A DNA stretch of 5,347 bases from Oscillospiraceae bacterium (GTDB lineage Bacteria > Bacillota_A > Clostridia > Oscillospirales > Oscillospiraceae). The stretch covers positions 1 to 5,347 of the forward strand of contig JAGBEM010000085.1 in NCBI GenBank assembly GCA_017936985.1. Reading direction: 5' to 3'. The translations under genes were made by a program, and so were the position numbers. Of this stretch, positions 1 to 5,347 are shown piece by piece. Within the stretch, counting starts at the first letter, position 1. Every line of letters starts with the position of its first letter. Under the pieces are notes generated by a model, which made no database searches, had not been told where the DNA came from, and saw nothing but the letters and a program-made list of their open reading frames with translations.

Positions 1-35
1 CGCTCGCCATAGTCATTACGGGGGATCACATCCAT
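1..35 (-). CDS. Start of an unidentified protein, cut by the left window edge
   Basis: Eleven complete codons are visible, reading MDVIPRNDYGE, then the window ends. The ATG at 35-33 is preceded by a G-rich Shine-Dalgarno-like stretch (AGGGGGGTG) about five bases upstream, and the open frame has no stop. Too little protein is present to recognise a family. It lies directly downstream of the structured leader at 179-384 and on the same strand as every other gene here, so it is probably the gene that leader controls. The alternative is that the real start lies further downstream outside the window. Confidence 0.4.
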   Translation of the reverse strand, partial: MDVIPRNDYGE

Positions 36-42
36 CTTTTCA

Positions 43-59
43 CCCCCCTTTCCTGGGGG
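43..59 (-). promoter_or_regulatory. GC hairpin covering the putative ribosome binding site of the left-edge CDS
   Basis: On the minus strand CCCCC (59-55) can pair with GGGGG (48-44) across a six-base loop. The G run is the Shine-Dalgarno-like element of the ATG at 35, so folding would hide the ribosome binding site. The pairing is seen in the sequence; control of translation is inferred. A five-pair G-C stem is short and may be incidental. Confidence 0.35.
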
Positions 60-107
60 AATGAGGTGGGTTTCTCCCTTTCCGCTAACAAGGCGAACGC
101 AAGGCCG

Positions 108-167
108 TCTGCTGCCCGCTAAATGCCTCCTTTTTTGATTTTTTTGAAAATATTTTTTCTGCTGCCC
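108..167. repeat. Direct 10-bp repeat TCTGCTGCCC
   Basis: TCTGCTGCCC occurs at 108-117 and again at 158-167, with 50 bases between the two starts. Both copies lie between the 179-214 terminator and the left-edge start codon. Function is unknown; a protein or RNA recognition site or chance are all possible. Confidence 0.35.
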
Positions 168-178
168 TGTAAAACAGC

Positions 179-214
179 AAAAAGCGCCCGACTGGTCAAA
201 GACCAATCGAGCGC
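179..214 (-). terminator. Strong intrinsic terminator or attenuator upstream of the left-edge CDS
   Basis: Read on the minus strand, the 14-base arm at 214-201 (GCGCTCGATTGGTC) pairs along its full length with 197-184 (GACCAGTCGGGCGC) across a three-base loop TTT, using two G-U pairs. It is followed by TTTTT and, after GC, more U-rich sequence. The two wobble positions are G-U only in minus-strand RNA and would be A-C mismatches in plus-strand RNA, so the structure belongs to minus-strand transcripts. It sits about 145 bases before the left-edge start codon, in the position of an attenuator. Confidence 0.8.
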
Positions 215-286
215 ACGGGGATGCAAAAGTGCAAGATGCTACACAGTATAGTACATACTCAATGCCGGACTTACCCGGAGGGGGAA

Positions 287-346
287 CTACGCTTTTTTTA
301 GCTGGTGAAGATCATGGGTATTGTGTAGAAAACCAAAAATAAACAC
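287..346 (-). CDS. Possible 19-residue leader peptide
   Basis: A short frame begins at GTG (346-344), encodes VFIFGFLHNTHDLHQLKKA and stops at TAG (289-287). AGGAGG ends eight bases before the GTG, a normal spacing, and lies in the loop of the 335-374 hairpin; the GTG itself is in the hairpin's 3' arm. The stop is about 70 bases before the 179-214 terminator, a geometry seen in leader-peptide attenuators. Three His fall within seven residues, and a basic KKA precedes the stop. A second frame from the ATG that directly abuts AGGAGG gives an 18-codon hydrophobic peptide but has no spacing for initiation. Any such short ORF may be chance. Confidence 0.25.
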   Translation of the reverse strand: MFIFGFLHNTHDLHQLKKA

Positions 347-374
347 GGCGGCATCCTCCTATGTGCCGCCGTGT
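335..374 (-). terminator. 11-bp stem with U-tail; also encloses a ribosome binding site
   Basis: ACACGGCGGCA (374-364 on the minus strand) pairs perfectly with TGCCGCCGTGT (353-343) around a ten-base loop. TTATTTTT follows, giving a good intrinsic terminator for minus-strand transcripts. Unusually, the loop carries AGGAGG and the 3' arm carries the GTG start of a 19-codon ORF, so the same hairpin could instead control initiation. As a plain terminator it would be the second stop signal behind the AraC gene. Confidence 0.65.
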
Positions 375-384
375 CTTTACACGG
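369..384 (-). promoter_or_regulatory. Alternative hairpin competing with the 335-374 stem
   Basis: On the minus strand CCGTGT (384-379) pairs with ACACGG (374-369) across the loop AAAG. ACACGG is also the first six bases of the 5' arm of the 11-bp stem at 343-374, so both structures cannot form together. This is the layout of an antiterminator/terminator pair, although the later stem is much more stable. Regulation is inferred. Confidence 0.35.
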
Positions 385-385
385 T

Positions 386-403
386 GTAGGTTCGTCGTAG
401 GTT
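386..403. repeat. Short tandem direct repeat GTAGGTT
   Basis: GTAGGTT occurs at 386-392 and 397-403 on the plus strand, an 11-base period of about one helical turn. It lies between two terminators. It could be a protein-binding pair of half sites but is short enough to be chance. Confidence 0.25.
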
Positions 404-413
404 TCCGACAAGC

Positions 414-449
414 AAAAAGAAACGGCGGCTCTGAAACTCAAAGCCGCCG
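414..449 (-). terminator. Intrinsic terminator downstream of the AraC-family gene
   Basis: On the minus strand CGGCGGCT (449-442) pairs with AGCCGCCG (430-423) around an 11-base loop and is followed by TTTCTTTTT. It lies about 80 bases after the AraC stop codon and is the best candidate for ending that transcript. Its GCCGCCG arm could also pair with the similar arm of the 335-374 hairpin. Confidence 0.75.
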
Positions 450-471
450 CATCATTGGCGCGTGGAAAGTT

Positions 472-516
472 GTCTGCTGAACGACGGCTTTTTTCTTTTG
501 CCGTCGTGCGGCAGAC
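472..516. repeat. Long imperfect inverted repeat right after the AraC stop codon
   Basis: Arms 472-488 and 500-516 form a stem of 17 positions: an inner perfect 8-bp block (ACGACGGC with GCCGTCGT), one mismatch, then eight further pairs including one G-T wobble. The 11-base loop is all T except one C on the plus strand, hence purine-rich on the minus strand. There is no U-tail after the stem on either strand, so it is not a canonical terminator. In minus-strand RNA it would cap the 3' end of the AraC message and could stabilise it. Confidence 0.6.
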
Positions 517-530
517 TGTCCGATATTCAA

Positions 531-1580
531 TTAGCTTTTGCTGCTGTTTTGTTTCCGATACTCCGCTGGGGCAATCATCATAATATCCCGGAACGCATTT
601 GCAAATTTGCTCTGATTTTCGTATCCGACCTGATTTGCAATCTCCGCTATGGTTGCCTTTGTCTGGCGAAGCAGGACAGCAGCCTGTCTGATACGGTATT
701 CCTTCATATAGGTTCCGATTGGCTGTCCATAAATGCCCTTAAAGGTGTTCTTCAAGGTGGTCGTATTGATAAGAAACTCCTTTGATAGTTCTTCAATAGT
801 CGGCCGCGCCTGTAAATCGGAGATCAGCTTCCGATGAATCGCCTTCACAACCTCAACCTGGGGAGCGGTATATTGCTCCCGCTGCTGTTCCTTTGAAACA
901 TCAACCATGCATAGGAACAAAAGCAGCTCCTGAACTTTCAGCCGGAAATAAGGCTTCTGTAAACGGTCAGGGACAGAATATAGCTCCGAAAAGATATGCT
1001 CAATTTCATCCTTTGCCCGCATGATAAAGCATCCATCATTGGCACAGAACTTCTCCTTAAACTCCAGAATATCAATACCGCTTTCGGCAAGAATTTCAGG
1101 AATATTGTCGGCTACCGTTTTCAGGTTGATTACAACGGAAATACCCCGATAGTGCTTTAGCGGGAAAGTCATTTCCGGCGCGCAGTTGTCCATCGTATGA
1201 ATAGACAGATCACCCTCACCTAAGTACAGACAGGAACCGCTCAATAGGCGGCTTCCTTCCCGGCCCTCCCGACAATGGTTGATTTCCAGTATGTCTTTAT
1301 CATGGTTTCCCTGCCATTCACAGCGCGTTGCCTCAAAATCATTGTAAATGAGCTGGATACCCGGATAGACTTGATAAACAGTCATAAGCCCCAAGCCATC
1401 CGTACAATCCATTTTATAGACCGTACAGTAACCATCATTATCTTTCGGAATGACCTCAGACAAACCCGCTACATTGGATATAGGATTTGTTCTCATAACA
1501 GCCCTTTCTATCATTCCTGTGCTATTTATCTGCTCTGCCAGCAATCGCCTGGCATTTTTGATTATATATGTTTTTTTCAT
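531..1580 (-). CDS. AraC/XylS-family transcriptional regulator
   Basis: This 349-residue protein is a cytoplasmic DNA-binding transcription factor. The C-terminal ~90 residues carry the paired helix-turn-helix of the family: the first from about residue 261 (TIEELSKEFLINTTTLKNTF), the second from about 310 (TIAEIANQVGYENQSKFANAF), ending in the typical AEYR signature near 339-342. The usual Gly of the G-x-x-P-x-x-Y-R signature is replaced (MMIAPAEYR). Residues 1 to ~240 form a sensor domain with LEINHCREG near its middle, as in other clostridial AraC proteins; the ligand cannot be read. The ATG at 1580 is chosen because AGGAG (1594-1590) precedes it by nine bases and a promoter lies just upstream. 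It follows the MATE gene on the same strand with a terminator between them, so it probably controls that transporter, but this is inferred from position. Length is usual for the family and the gene is intact. Confidence 0.93.
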   Translation of the reverse strand: MKKTYIIKNARRLLAEQINSTGMIERAVMRTNPISNVAGLSEVIPKDNDGYCTVYKMDCTDGLGLMTVYQVYPGIQLIYNDFEATRCEWQGNHDKDILEINHCREGREGSRLLSGSCLYLGEGDLSIHTMDNCAPEMTFPLKHYRGISVVINLKTVADNIPEILAESGIDILEFKEKFCANDGCFIMRAKDEIEHIFSELYSVPDRLQKPYFRLKVQELLLFLCMVDVSKEQQREQYTAPQVEVVKAIHRKLISDLQARPTIEELSKEFLINTTTLKNTFKGIYGQPIGTYMKEYRIRQAAVLLRQTKATIAEIANQVGYENQSKFANAFRDIMMIAPAEYRKQNSSKS

Positions 1581-1603
1581 TCTGCACCGCTCCTATCAGA
1601 AGG

Positions 1604-1643
1604 ATTATAGCTCCAATTAGAAATTATATCGCAGATTTGTCAA
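1604..1643 (-). promoter_or_regulatory. Sigma-A type promoter of the AraC-family gene
   Basis: On the minus strand a perfect -35 TTGACA (1643-1638) is followed after 16 bases by TCTAAT (1621-1616), five of six matches to the -10 consensus. Transcription would start near 1610, giving a leader of about 30 bases. A perfect TATAAT also lies at 1609-1604 but has no -35 at a suitable distance. The promoter lies after the MATE terminator, so the regulator is expressed independently. Confidence 0.7.
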
Positions 1644-1656
1644 CGGTGCAAATATG

Positions 1657-1687
1657 AAAAGAAGCCGGTGCGTTCAGCATCGGCTTC
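1657..1687 (-). terminator. Terminator of the MATE gene
   Basis: On the minus strand GAAGCCG (1687-1681) pairs with CGGCTTC (1667-1661); after one A-C mismatch, TGC pairs with GCA around the loop TGAAC. TTTT follows the stem directly. It begins about 37 bases after the MATE stop codon. The U-tail is short, so some readthrough into the AraC gene is possible. Confidence 0.7.
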
Positions 1688-1724
1688 CAATGTGGTGTTG
1701 CGTTGTGTTTTTTCTTTTTCCGGA

Positions 1725-3095
1725 TTACCTGTTCAAAGATGTAGGAGGCATCTTTCGGAACTCGGACAGCATCATGGCAATCGTAATGATTACCAGAACA
1801 GCGTCCGTCAAAGCGATTGCCAGCCAGACACCACGGACACCCATACCTCCGATCATCGGGAGGATGATTGCCAGAGGAATAAAGAGGATGATCTGACGGA
1901 ACAGTACCAGCCAGGTTGCTTTTTGTGCCTTGCCCAAAGACTGGAACAAGGTTACAGCAATAATGAAGCTGCCTTGCAGAATGTAAGTGCTGAACATGAT
2001 GCGGAAGTTCGTTGCGGAAGCAGCCGCCACAGCAGAATCAACACCAAACATAGAAAGTATCTGCGCCGGGAACAGCTCTACTGGGATAAAGAACAGCAAG
2101 GACAGCACCGTTGCGCTGGTAATGAAAACACGGGTCAAAGTCTTTACGCGGTCATAGTCCTTTGCGCCGTAGTTCGTACCAGCGGCAGGCTGGAAGCCGT
2201 TGCTGATACCCCAAAGAGGAACAAAAGCGAAGTTCCAGAAACGAAGCGCTGCGCCCAGCACAATTTGAGAACTTTCGCCGCCATACTGAGCTGCCACACG
2301 ATAGATCACCGTCTGCTGTACCAGGGTCAAAACCTGCATCAGCATGGCAGAGACACCAACAGCAAGCACCTGGGGAAGCAAAGTGCCATCAATGCGGATA
2401 CGGCCGATCTTTACATCAGGGCTTTTCTTCTTGAAATACCAGAGGGTAAAGACAGCCTGGACAAACTGGGAAAAAACCGTTGCATAAGCGGCACCTTCAA
2501 GACCCATACCGTAAGGCTTCAGGATCGTAATGAAAATCGGGTCAAGGATAATATTCAGCACAGCACCGCTGCCGACGATCAGCATTGACTTTTTAAGCTG
2601 GCCTGTGCCACGAATAACCATATTGGCACTCTGGAAGAAATTCACGAACAGAGAACCGGCATATACAATTCTCAGATACTTTTCTGCATGGTTCAGAATT
2701 TCACCTTCGGCGCCGGCCAAGGTCAAAATCTGTCTGGTAAAAGTCATGCCGACAACCATGATGATCGCAGACAGCAGAATCACCATTGCGACCAGATTGC
2801 CCATGACCTTCTTAACGGTTGCTTCGTCCTTTTTACCGATAGCACGGGAGAGAACCGATGCAGAGCCAACGCCCAGCATTGCGGCGGTTCCTCCGTTAAT
2901 CAGCGTGAACGGATAGGAAATGGAGACAGCGCCCATCTGGATGTCGCCTACCATCTGGCCGACAAAGATGGAATCCATCATGTTGTAAAGACCCACAACC
3001 ACCATGCCGAGGATCGCAGGGATGCTTAATTCCAGCATGAGGGAAAACGGGTTTTTGGTAAGTAATTTTGTTCTTGTGTCAAGTGACTTGTTCAT
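1725..3095 (-). CDS. MATE-family multidrug/cation antiporter
   Basis: An inner-membrane efflux protein of 456 residues, the normal length for MATE proteins, with about twelve hydrophobic segments in two homologous halves. Family features include the N-terminal IPAILGMVVVGLYNMMDSIF (about 24-43), IRGTGQLKKS (161-170) followed by LNIILDPIFI (180-189), GLEGAAYATVFSQ (199-210), and GISNGFQPAAGTNYGAKDY (296-314). Such transporters export organic cations, drugs or dyes in exchange for H+ or Na+; the substrate cannot be told from sequence. The frame can also begin at GTG (3098-3096), but TAAGGAGGT puts its Shine-Dalgarno core (3109-3103) four bases from GTG and seven from the adjoining ATG, so ATG at 3095 is preferred. 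It is a single-gene transcript between two terminators. The AraC-family gene downstream is its likely regulator. It resembles the MepA/NorM-like group, but I do not assign a symbol. Confidence 0.93.
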   Translation of the reverse strand: MNKSLDTRTKLLTKNPFSLMLELSIPAILGMVVVGLYNMMDSIFVGQMVGDIQMGAVSISYPFTLINGGTAAMLGVGSASVLSRAIGKKDEATVKKVMGNLVAMVILLSAIIMVVGMTFTRQILTLAGAEGEILNHAEKYLRIVYAGSLFVNFFQSANMVIRGTGQLKKSMLIVGSGAVLNIILDPIFITILKPYGMGLEGAAYATVFSQFVQAVFTLWYFKKKSPDVKIGRIRIDGTLLPQVLAVGVSAMLMQVLTLVQQTVIYRVAAQYGGESSQIVLGAALRFWNFAFVPLWGISNGFQPAAGTNYGAKDYDRVKTLTRVFITSATVLSLLFFIPVELFPAQILSMFGVDSAVAAASATNFRIMFSTYILQGSFIIAVTLFQSLGKAQKATWLVLFRQIILFIPLAIILPMIGGMGVRGVWLAIALTDAVLVIITIAMMLSEFRKMPPTSLNR

Positions 3096-3124
3096 CACCC
3101 TACCTCCTTATGAATTAGCCATGT

Positions 3125-3181
3125 CTAACCGTATATATTATAATCAACCAAGTCTTTTCTGTACGCTCCTAACCGAAGGAG
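3125..3181 (-). promoter_or_regulatory. Promoter and probable operator region of the MATE gene
   Basis: A perfect -10 TATAAT (3142-3137, minus strand) lies about 40 bases before the MATE start, but the best hexamer 17 bases upstream is CGTACA, a poor -35, as expected of an activator-dependent promoter. Just upstream is the dyad CTCCT-N6-AGGAG (3181-3166). The heptamer CGGTTAG occurs twice in direct orientation, at 3175-3169 inside the dyad and at 3131-3125 just downstream of the -10, 44 bases apart (about four helical turns). AraC-type regulators often bind direct repeats; CTCC/GGAG dyads also occur at MerR-type drug-responsive promoters. Which protein binds is not known. Confidence 0.5.
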
Positions 3182-3200
3182 TTTCAATCCAATCGGAAAT

Positions 3201-3238
3201 AAAAAAGAGGACGGAAAAGCCGATAAGCCTTTCCGCCC
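3201..3238 (-). terminator. Strong terminator closing the copA-csoR unit
   Basis: On the minus strand GGGCGGAAAGGC (3238-3227) pairs at all twelve positions with GCTTTTCCGTCC (3220-3209), including two G-U pairs, around a six-base loop. TCTTTTTT follows. The stem starts six bases after the csoR stop codon. The wobble pairs exist only in minus-strand RNA, confirming orientation. Confidence 0.88.
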
Positions 3239-3244
3239 CAAATG

Positions 3245-3508
3245 TTATTGTGCCATCTTTTCCAGCAGTTTCAACGCTTCCTCCAGTTTAGGATTTTCGG
3301 CGTCCGTCTGTAATGCTTCACGGACACAGCTACGAATGTGAGCCTGTAAGATTTGCTGATTGGCACTTTTTAAGAGAGCCTGCGTCGCAAGGAGTTGATT
3401 GGATATATCCACGCAATAGCGGTCATCCTCTATCATTTGCAGGATACCATCCAACTGACCCCGTGCGATTTTTACCTTGTGAGCAACATCATTTTTTCGT
3501 GCTTTCAT
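3245..3508 (-). CDS. csoR: Copper-sensing transcriptional repressor CsoR
   Basis: An 87-residue all-helical repressor of the CsoR/RcnR family, close to the usual 85-120 residues. In the family, tetramers bind the promoter of copper export genes and release it when Cu(I) binds. The copper ligands are present with exact family spacing: Cys32, His57 and Cys61 (matching Cys36, His61 and Cys65 of the Mycobacterium tuberculosis protein). The second-shell residues Tyr31 and Glu77 are also in register, which favours copper over nickel, formaldehyde or persulfide sensing members. The N-terminal part shows the family pattern ARGQLDGILQMIEDDRYC. The gene starts five bases after the copA stop codon, with no good Shine-Dalgarno (the upstream bases are CCAGTAACCGCC), so translation is probably coupled to copA. 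Location downstream of copA gives a feedback circuit; the operator would be upstream of copA, outside the window. Confidence 0.93.
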   Translation of the reverse strand: MKARKNDVAHKVKIARGQLDGILQMIEDDRYCVDISNQLLATQALLKSANQQILQAHIRSCVREALQTDAENPKLEEALKLLEKMAQ

Positions 3509-3513
3509 GGCGG

Positions 3514-3738
3514 TTACTGGATGCCTGTCAGCTCATAGCCAGCATCTTCAATCGCTGCCTTGAATACTTCATCTCCCACAGGCTGGCTTAACTGCACCTG
3601 GGCCGACTTGCTTTCCAGATGCACTACCACATCCTGGACACCGGAAATCTCCGTCAGCGCCTTATGAACGTGCTTCACGCAGTTACCACAAACCATACCT
3701 TCAATTTTCAAAGTCTTTTCCATCTGAAATGCTCCTTT
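3514..3738 (-). promoter_or_regulatory. Internal ribosome binding site and ATG that could yield a free CopZ-like chaperone
   Basis: Inside copA, AAAGGAG (3738-3732) is followed after eight bases by an in-frame ATG (3723-3721). Initiation there would give a 69-residue protein that is exactly one HMA domain: [15 protein letters not shown] at the start, metal Cys12 and Cys15, the beta-alpha-beta-beta-alpha-beta pattern, and AGYELTGIQ at the end. This is the size and layout of CopZ copper chaperones, which hand Cu(I) to CopA and CsoR. The site has better Shine-Dalgarno spacing than the csoR start. What is seen is the signal; use of the start is inferred. It may instead be a relic of a copA-copZ gene fusion. 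Confidence 0.5.
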
Positions 3739-5347
3739 ACTGCTTTTCTGTATTGGTGTTTCTAATATGGGAGGTATCTCACCCTCCACAAGCGTTATAT
3801 GTTGAGCCTTGAACCATCTGAGCCGCAGCGCGTTAGATACCACGAATACGGAACTAAAGCTCATGGCAAACGCTCCGATCATCGGATTCAGCTTTAGAGC
3901 AAATGGGATATAGAACAACCCCGCAGCTACGGGAATACCGATGATGTTATAAATAAACGCCCAGAACAGGTTTTGCTTGATGTTGCGAATAACCGCCTTA
4001 CTGAGCTGGATGGCCGTAGATACATCCAGAAGGTCACTTTTCATCAGGACAATATCTGTGGACTCAATCGCAACATCGGTTCCTGCGCCGATGGCAATAC
4101 CAACATCTGCTCTGGCCAGCGCCGGTGCATCGTTGATGCCGTCGCCAACCATGGCAACCTTTTTCCCGGCGCTCTGCAGGCGGCGGATCTCCTTCTCCTT
4201 ATCCTGGGGGAATACCTCTGCCACAACACGGTCAACACCTACCTGACGGCGGATTGCTTCCGCAGTCTTAGCGTTATCTCCCGTGAGCATGACCACTTCA
4301 ATACCCATAGCAGACAGTTCCTGCACGGCCTGTTTGCTGGTAGGCTTCACAACATCAGCCACTGCAATTACGCCGATAAGCTGTCCCGCACGGGCAAAGA
4401 ACAGAGGTGTTTTGCCGTCTACTGCCATTGCTTCGCCCAACTGGAGCAGAGCGCCACCGGAAACACCGTTTGCTTCCATAAGTCTGCGATTTCCAGCCAG
4501 ACAAAGCTGTCCATCAATCAATCCCGTAATTCCCTGGCCGGGTATCTGTTTGAAGCCACTGACAGGCAGGAAGTATGATCCACCCTTTTCAGCTTCGGAC
4601 ACGATAGCATCCGCAAGAGGATGTTCCGACAGTTTTTCCAGAGAAGCCGCAATCTGAAGTAGCTCCTTTTGGCTGGTTCCTTCCCTGCAAAGTACATTCG
4701 TAACCACCGGCGTACCTTGTGTGATGGTTCCCGTTTTGTCCAGTACAACCGTATCAATGTTATGGGCAGTTTCCAGAGCGTCCGCAGATTTAATCAGGAT
4801 ACCATTTGTTGCGCCCTTACCGGTTCCCACCATGATAGCCGTAGGTGTAGCCAGTCCCAGAGCGCAGGGGCAGGAAATGACGAGAACAGAAATGCCAATG
4901 GAGAGGGCAAATTCAAAACTGTATCCCGCCAGTAGCCAGACAATGATAGCAACCAAAGCGATCCCGATTACCACCGGCACAAATACGCCGCTGACTTTAT
5001 CAGCCAGCTTTGCAATAGGCGCTTTGGAGCTGGTAGCTTCATCTACAAGGCGAACGATCTGAGCCAGCGTTGTATCATCGCCTACTTTTGTTGCCTGCAT
5101 TTTGAAATAGCCGGATTTATTGATGGTAGCACCAATCACTTTATCCCCGCTATGCTTTTCAACGGGGATACTCTCACCAGTTAAGGCGGATTCGTCTACG
5201 GAAGAAAAACCCTCCAACACGATACCATCTACCGGAATTGATTCGCCAGCCTTGACGATCAGCGTTTCACCCATCTGCACATCTTCAACCGGCACCTGGA
5301 TTTCCTGGCCATCACGTTCCACCGTGGCAGTTTTGGGAGCGAGGTTC
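3514..5347 (-). CDS. copA: Cu(I)-exporting P1B-type ATPase with C-terminal HMA domain, 5' end missing
   Basis: Membrane pump that exports Cu(I) from the cytoplasm using ATP. The 610 visible residues begin at NLAPKTATV, just after the fourth membrane helix of this family; the N-terminus and first helices lie beyond the right edge. In order (numbered from the first visible codon): actuator-domain TGES near 56-59; the membrane copper motif CPC near 159-161; phosphorylation motif DKTGT (203-207); the SEHPL nucleotide-binding His-Pro (242-243); TGDN (355-358); GDGINDAP (401-408); then Tyr-Asn (466-467) in helix 7 and Met495/Ser499 in helix 8, the second copper site of Cu(I) pumps. These residues separate it from Zn/Cd and Co pumps. 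A ~30-residue linker leads to a 69-residue HMA domain with GMVCGNC at its metal site. That domain begins at a Met with its own ribosome binding site (see the separate entry). The frame is intact to the TAA stop. An apparent start at the GTG 5322-5320 is internal. Confidence 0.95.
   Translation of the reverse strand, partial: NLAPKTATVERDGQEIQVPVEDVQMGETLIVKAGESIPVDGIVLEGFSSVDESALTGESIPVEKHSGDKVIGATINKSGYFKMQATKVGDDTTLAQIVRLVDEATSSKAPIAKLADKVSGVFVPVVIGIALVAIIVWLLAGYSFEFALSIGISVLVISCPCALGLATPTAIMVGTGKGATNGILIKSADALETAHNIDTVVLDKTGTITQGTPVVTNVLCREGTSQKELLQIAASLEKLSEHPLADAIVSEAEKGGSYFLPVSGFKQIPGQGITGLIDGQLCLAGNRRLMEANGVSGGALLQLGEAMAVDGKTPLFFARAGQLIGVIAVADVVKPTSKQAVQELSAMGIEVVMLTGDNAKTAEAIRRQVGVDRVVAEVFPQDKEKEIRRLQSAGKKVAMVGDGINDAPALARADVGIAIGAGTDVAIESTDIVLMKSDLLDVSTAIQLSKAVIRNIKQNLFWAFIYNIIGIPVAAGLFYIPFALKLNPMIGAFAMSFSSVFVVSNALRLRWFKAQHITLVEGEIPPILETPIQKSSKGAFQMEKTLKIEGMVCGNCVKHVHKALTEISGVQDVVVHLESKSAQVQLSQPVGDEVFKAAIEDAGYELTGIQ

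Larger units (their letters stand above)
36..530 (-). other. Gene-poor structured intergenic region, about 495 bases
   Basis: No conventional protein gene is supported between the AraC stop codon and the left-edge start codon. The stretch holds an imperfect hairpin (472-516), two U-tailed hairpins (414-449 and 335-374), an alternative small hairpin (369-384), a possible 19-codon ORF (287-346), a third U-tailed hairpin (179-214), a 10-bp direct repeat, and the RBS hairpin at 43-59. All U-tails face the minus strand. I find no convincing promoter here for the left-edge gene. Confidence 0.6.

Noticed and set aside
126..134. Excellent Shine-Dalgarno AAAAGGAGG on the minus strand
   Set aside because: No ATG, GTG or TTG lies within a workable distance; an ATT follows but is succeeded at once by TAG. 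No gene can be supported; it may be a decayed start or chance in A-rich DNA.
245..259. AGTAT-N5-ATACT hairpin and TATACT as a possible -10 for the left-edge gene
   Set aside because: The stem is AT-rich and five pairs only, and no acceptable -35 lies 16-18 bases upstream of TATACT on the minus strand.
239..328. Long-range pairing CTACACA (239-245) with TGTGTAG (322-328), extendable with wobbles on the plus strand
   Set aside because: The arms are about 75 bases apart, the extension is better on the plus strand where no transcription is supported, and it conflicts with the minus-strand orientation of all other signals.
1668..2588. 306-codon open frame on the plus strand
   Set aside because: It is antisense to the MATE gene, with a protein rich in Q, H, R and N and no recognisable domain; typical shadow of a coding strand. 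Other plus-strand frames over copA, csoR and araC are rejected for the same reason.
3096..3098. GTG as start of the MATE gene
   Set aside because: Only four bases from the Shine-Dalgarno core; the adjoining ATG at seven bases is better placed.
4044..4238. 64-codon minus-strand frame inside copA
   Set aside because: Overlaps the intact P-type ATPase frame over its catalytic domain; Arg-rich out-of-frame translation without family features.
1..5347. CRISPR array, tRNA, rRNA, transposase or integrase genes
   Set aside because: No regularly spaced repeats, no cloverleaf-like segment, and no recombinase motifs are visible in any frame.

Overview
The window looks like accessory DNA from a low-to-mid GC Firmicute, most likely a gut-type member of the Clostridia. 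This is inferred from strong AGGAGG-type ribosome binding sites, family resemblance of the proteins, and U-tailed terminators. All supportable genes lie on the minus strand, so the transcription order runs from high to low coordinates.

Right part (3197-5347), copper module: the 3' two thirds of a Cu(I)-exporting P1B-type ATPase (copA, running off the right edge) with an HMA metal-binding domain fused at its C-terminus. Five bases later comes csoR, a copper-sensing repressor with the complete Cys-His-Cys ligand set and both second-shell residues. A strong intrinsic terminator closes the unit. The C-terminal HMA domain of copA is preceded in frame by a well-spaced Shine-Dalgarno sequence and an ATG, so the gene may also yield a free CopZ-like chaperone.

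Middle part (1657-3181), efflux module: a complete MATE-family multidrug/cation antiporter. Its promoter region has a good -10, a poor -35, a dyad and a repeated heptamer, suggesting regulated transcription. It ends in its own terminator. An AraC/XylS-family regulator follows at 531-1580 with its own promoter (TTGACA, 16 bp, TCTAAT), and is the obvious candidate regulator of the MATE gene.

Left part (36-530): about 500 bases without a conventional gene but dense in RNA structure. Hairpins or terminators facing the minus strand lie at 472-516, 414-449, 335-374 and 179-214, followed by a small GC hairpin over the putative ribosome binding site of a CDS that runs off the left edge (start at 35). 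One hairpin arm has two mutually exclusive partners, and a 19-codon ORF with an AGGAGG in a hairpin loop starts there. This resembles an attenuator-type leader, but that reading is inference. No transposase, integrase, tRNA, rRNA, CRISPR array or clear element end is visible.
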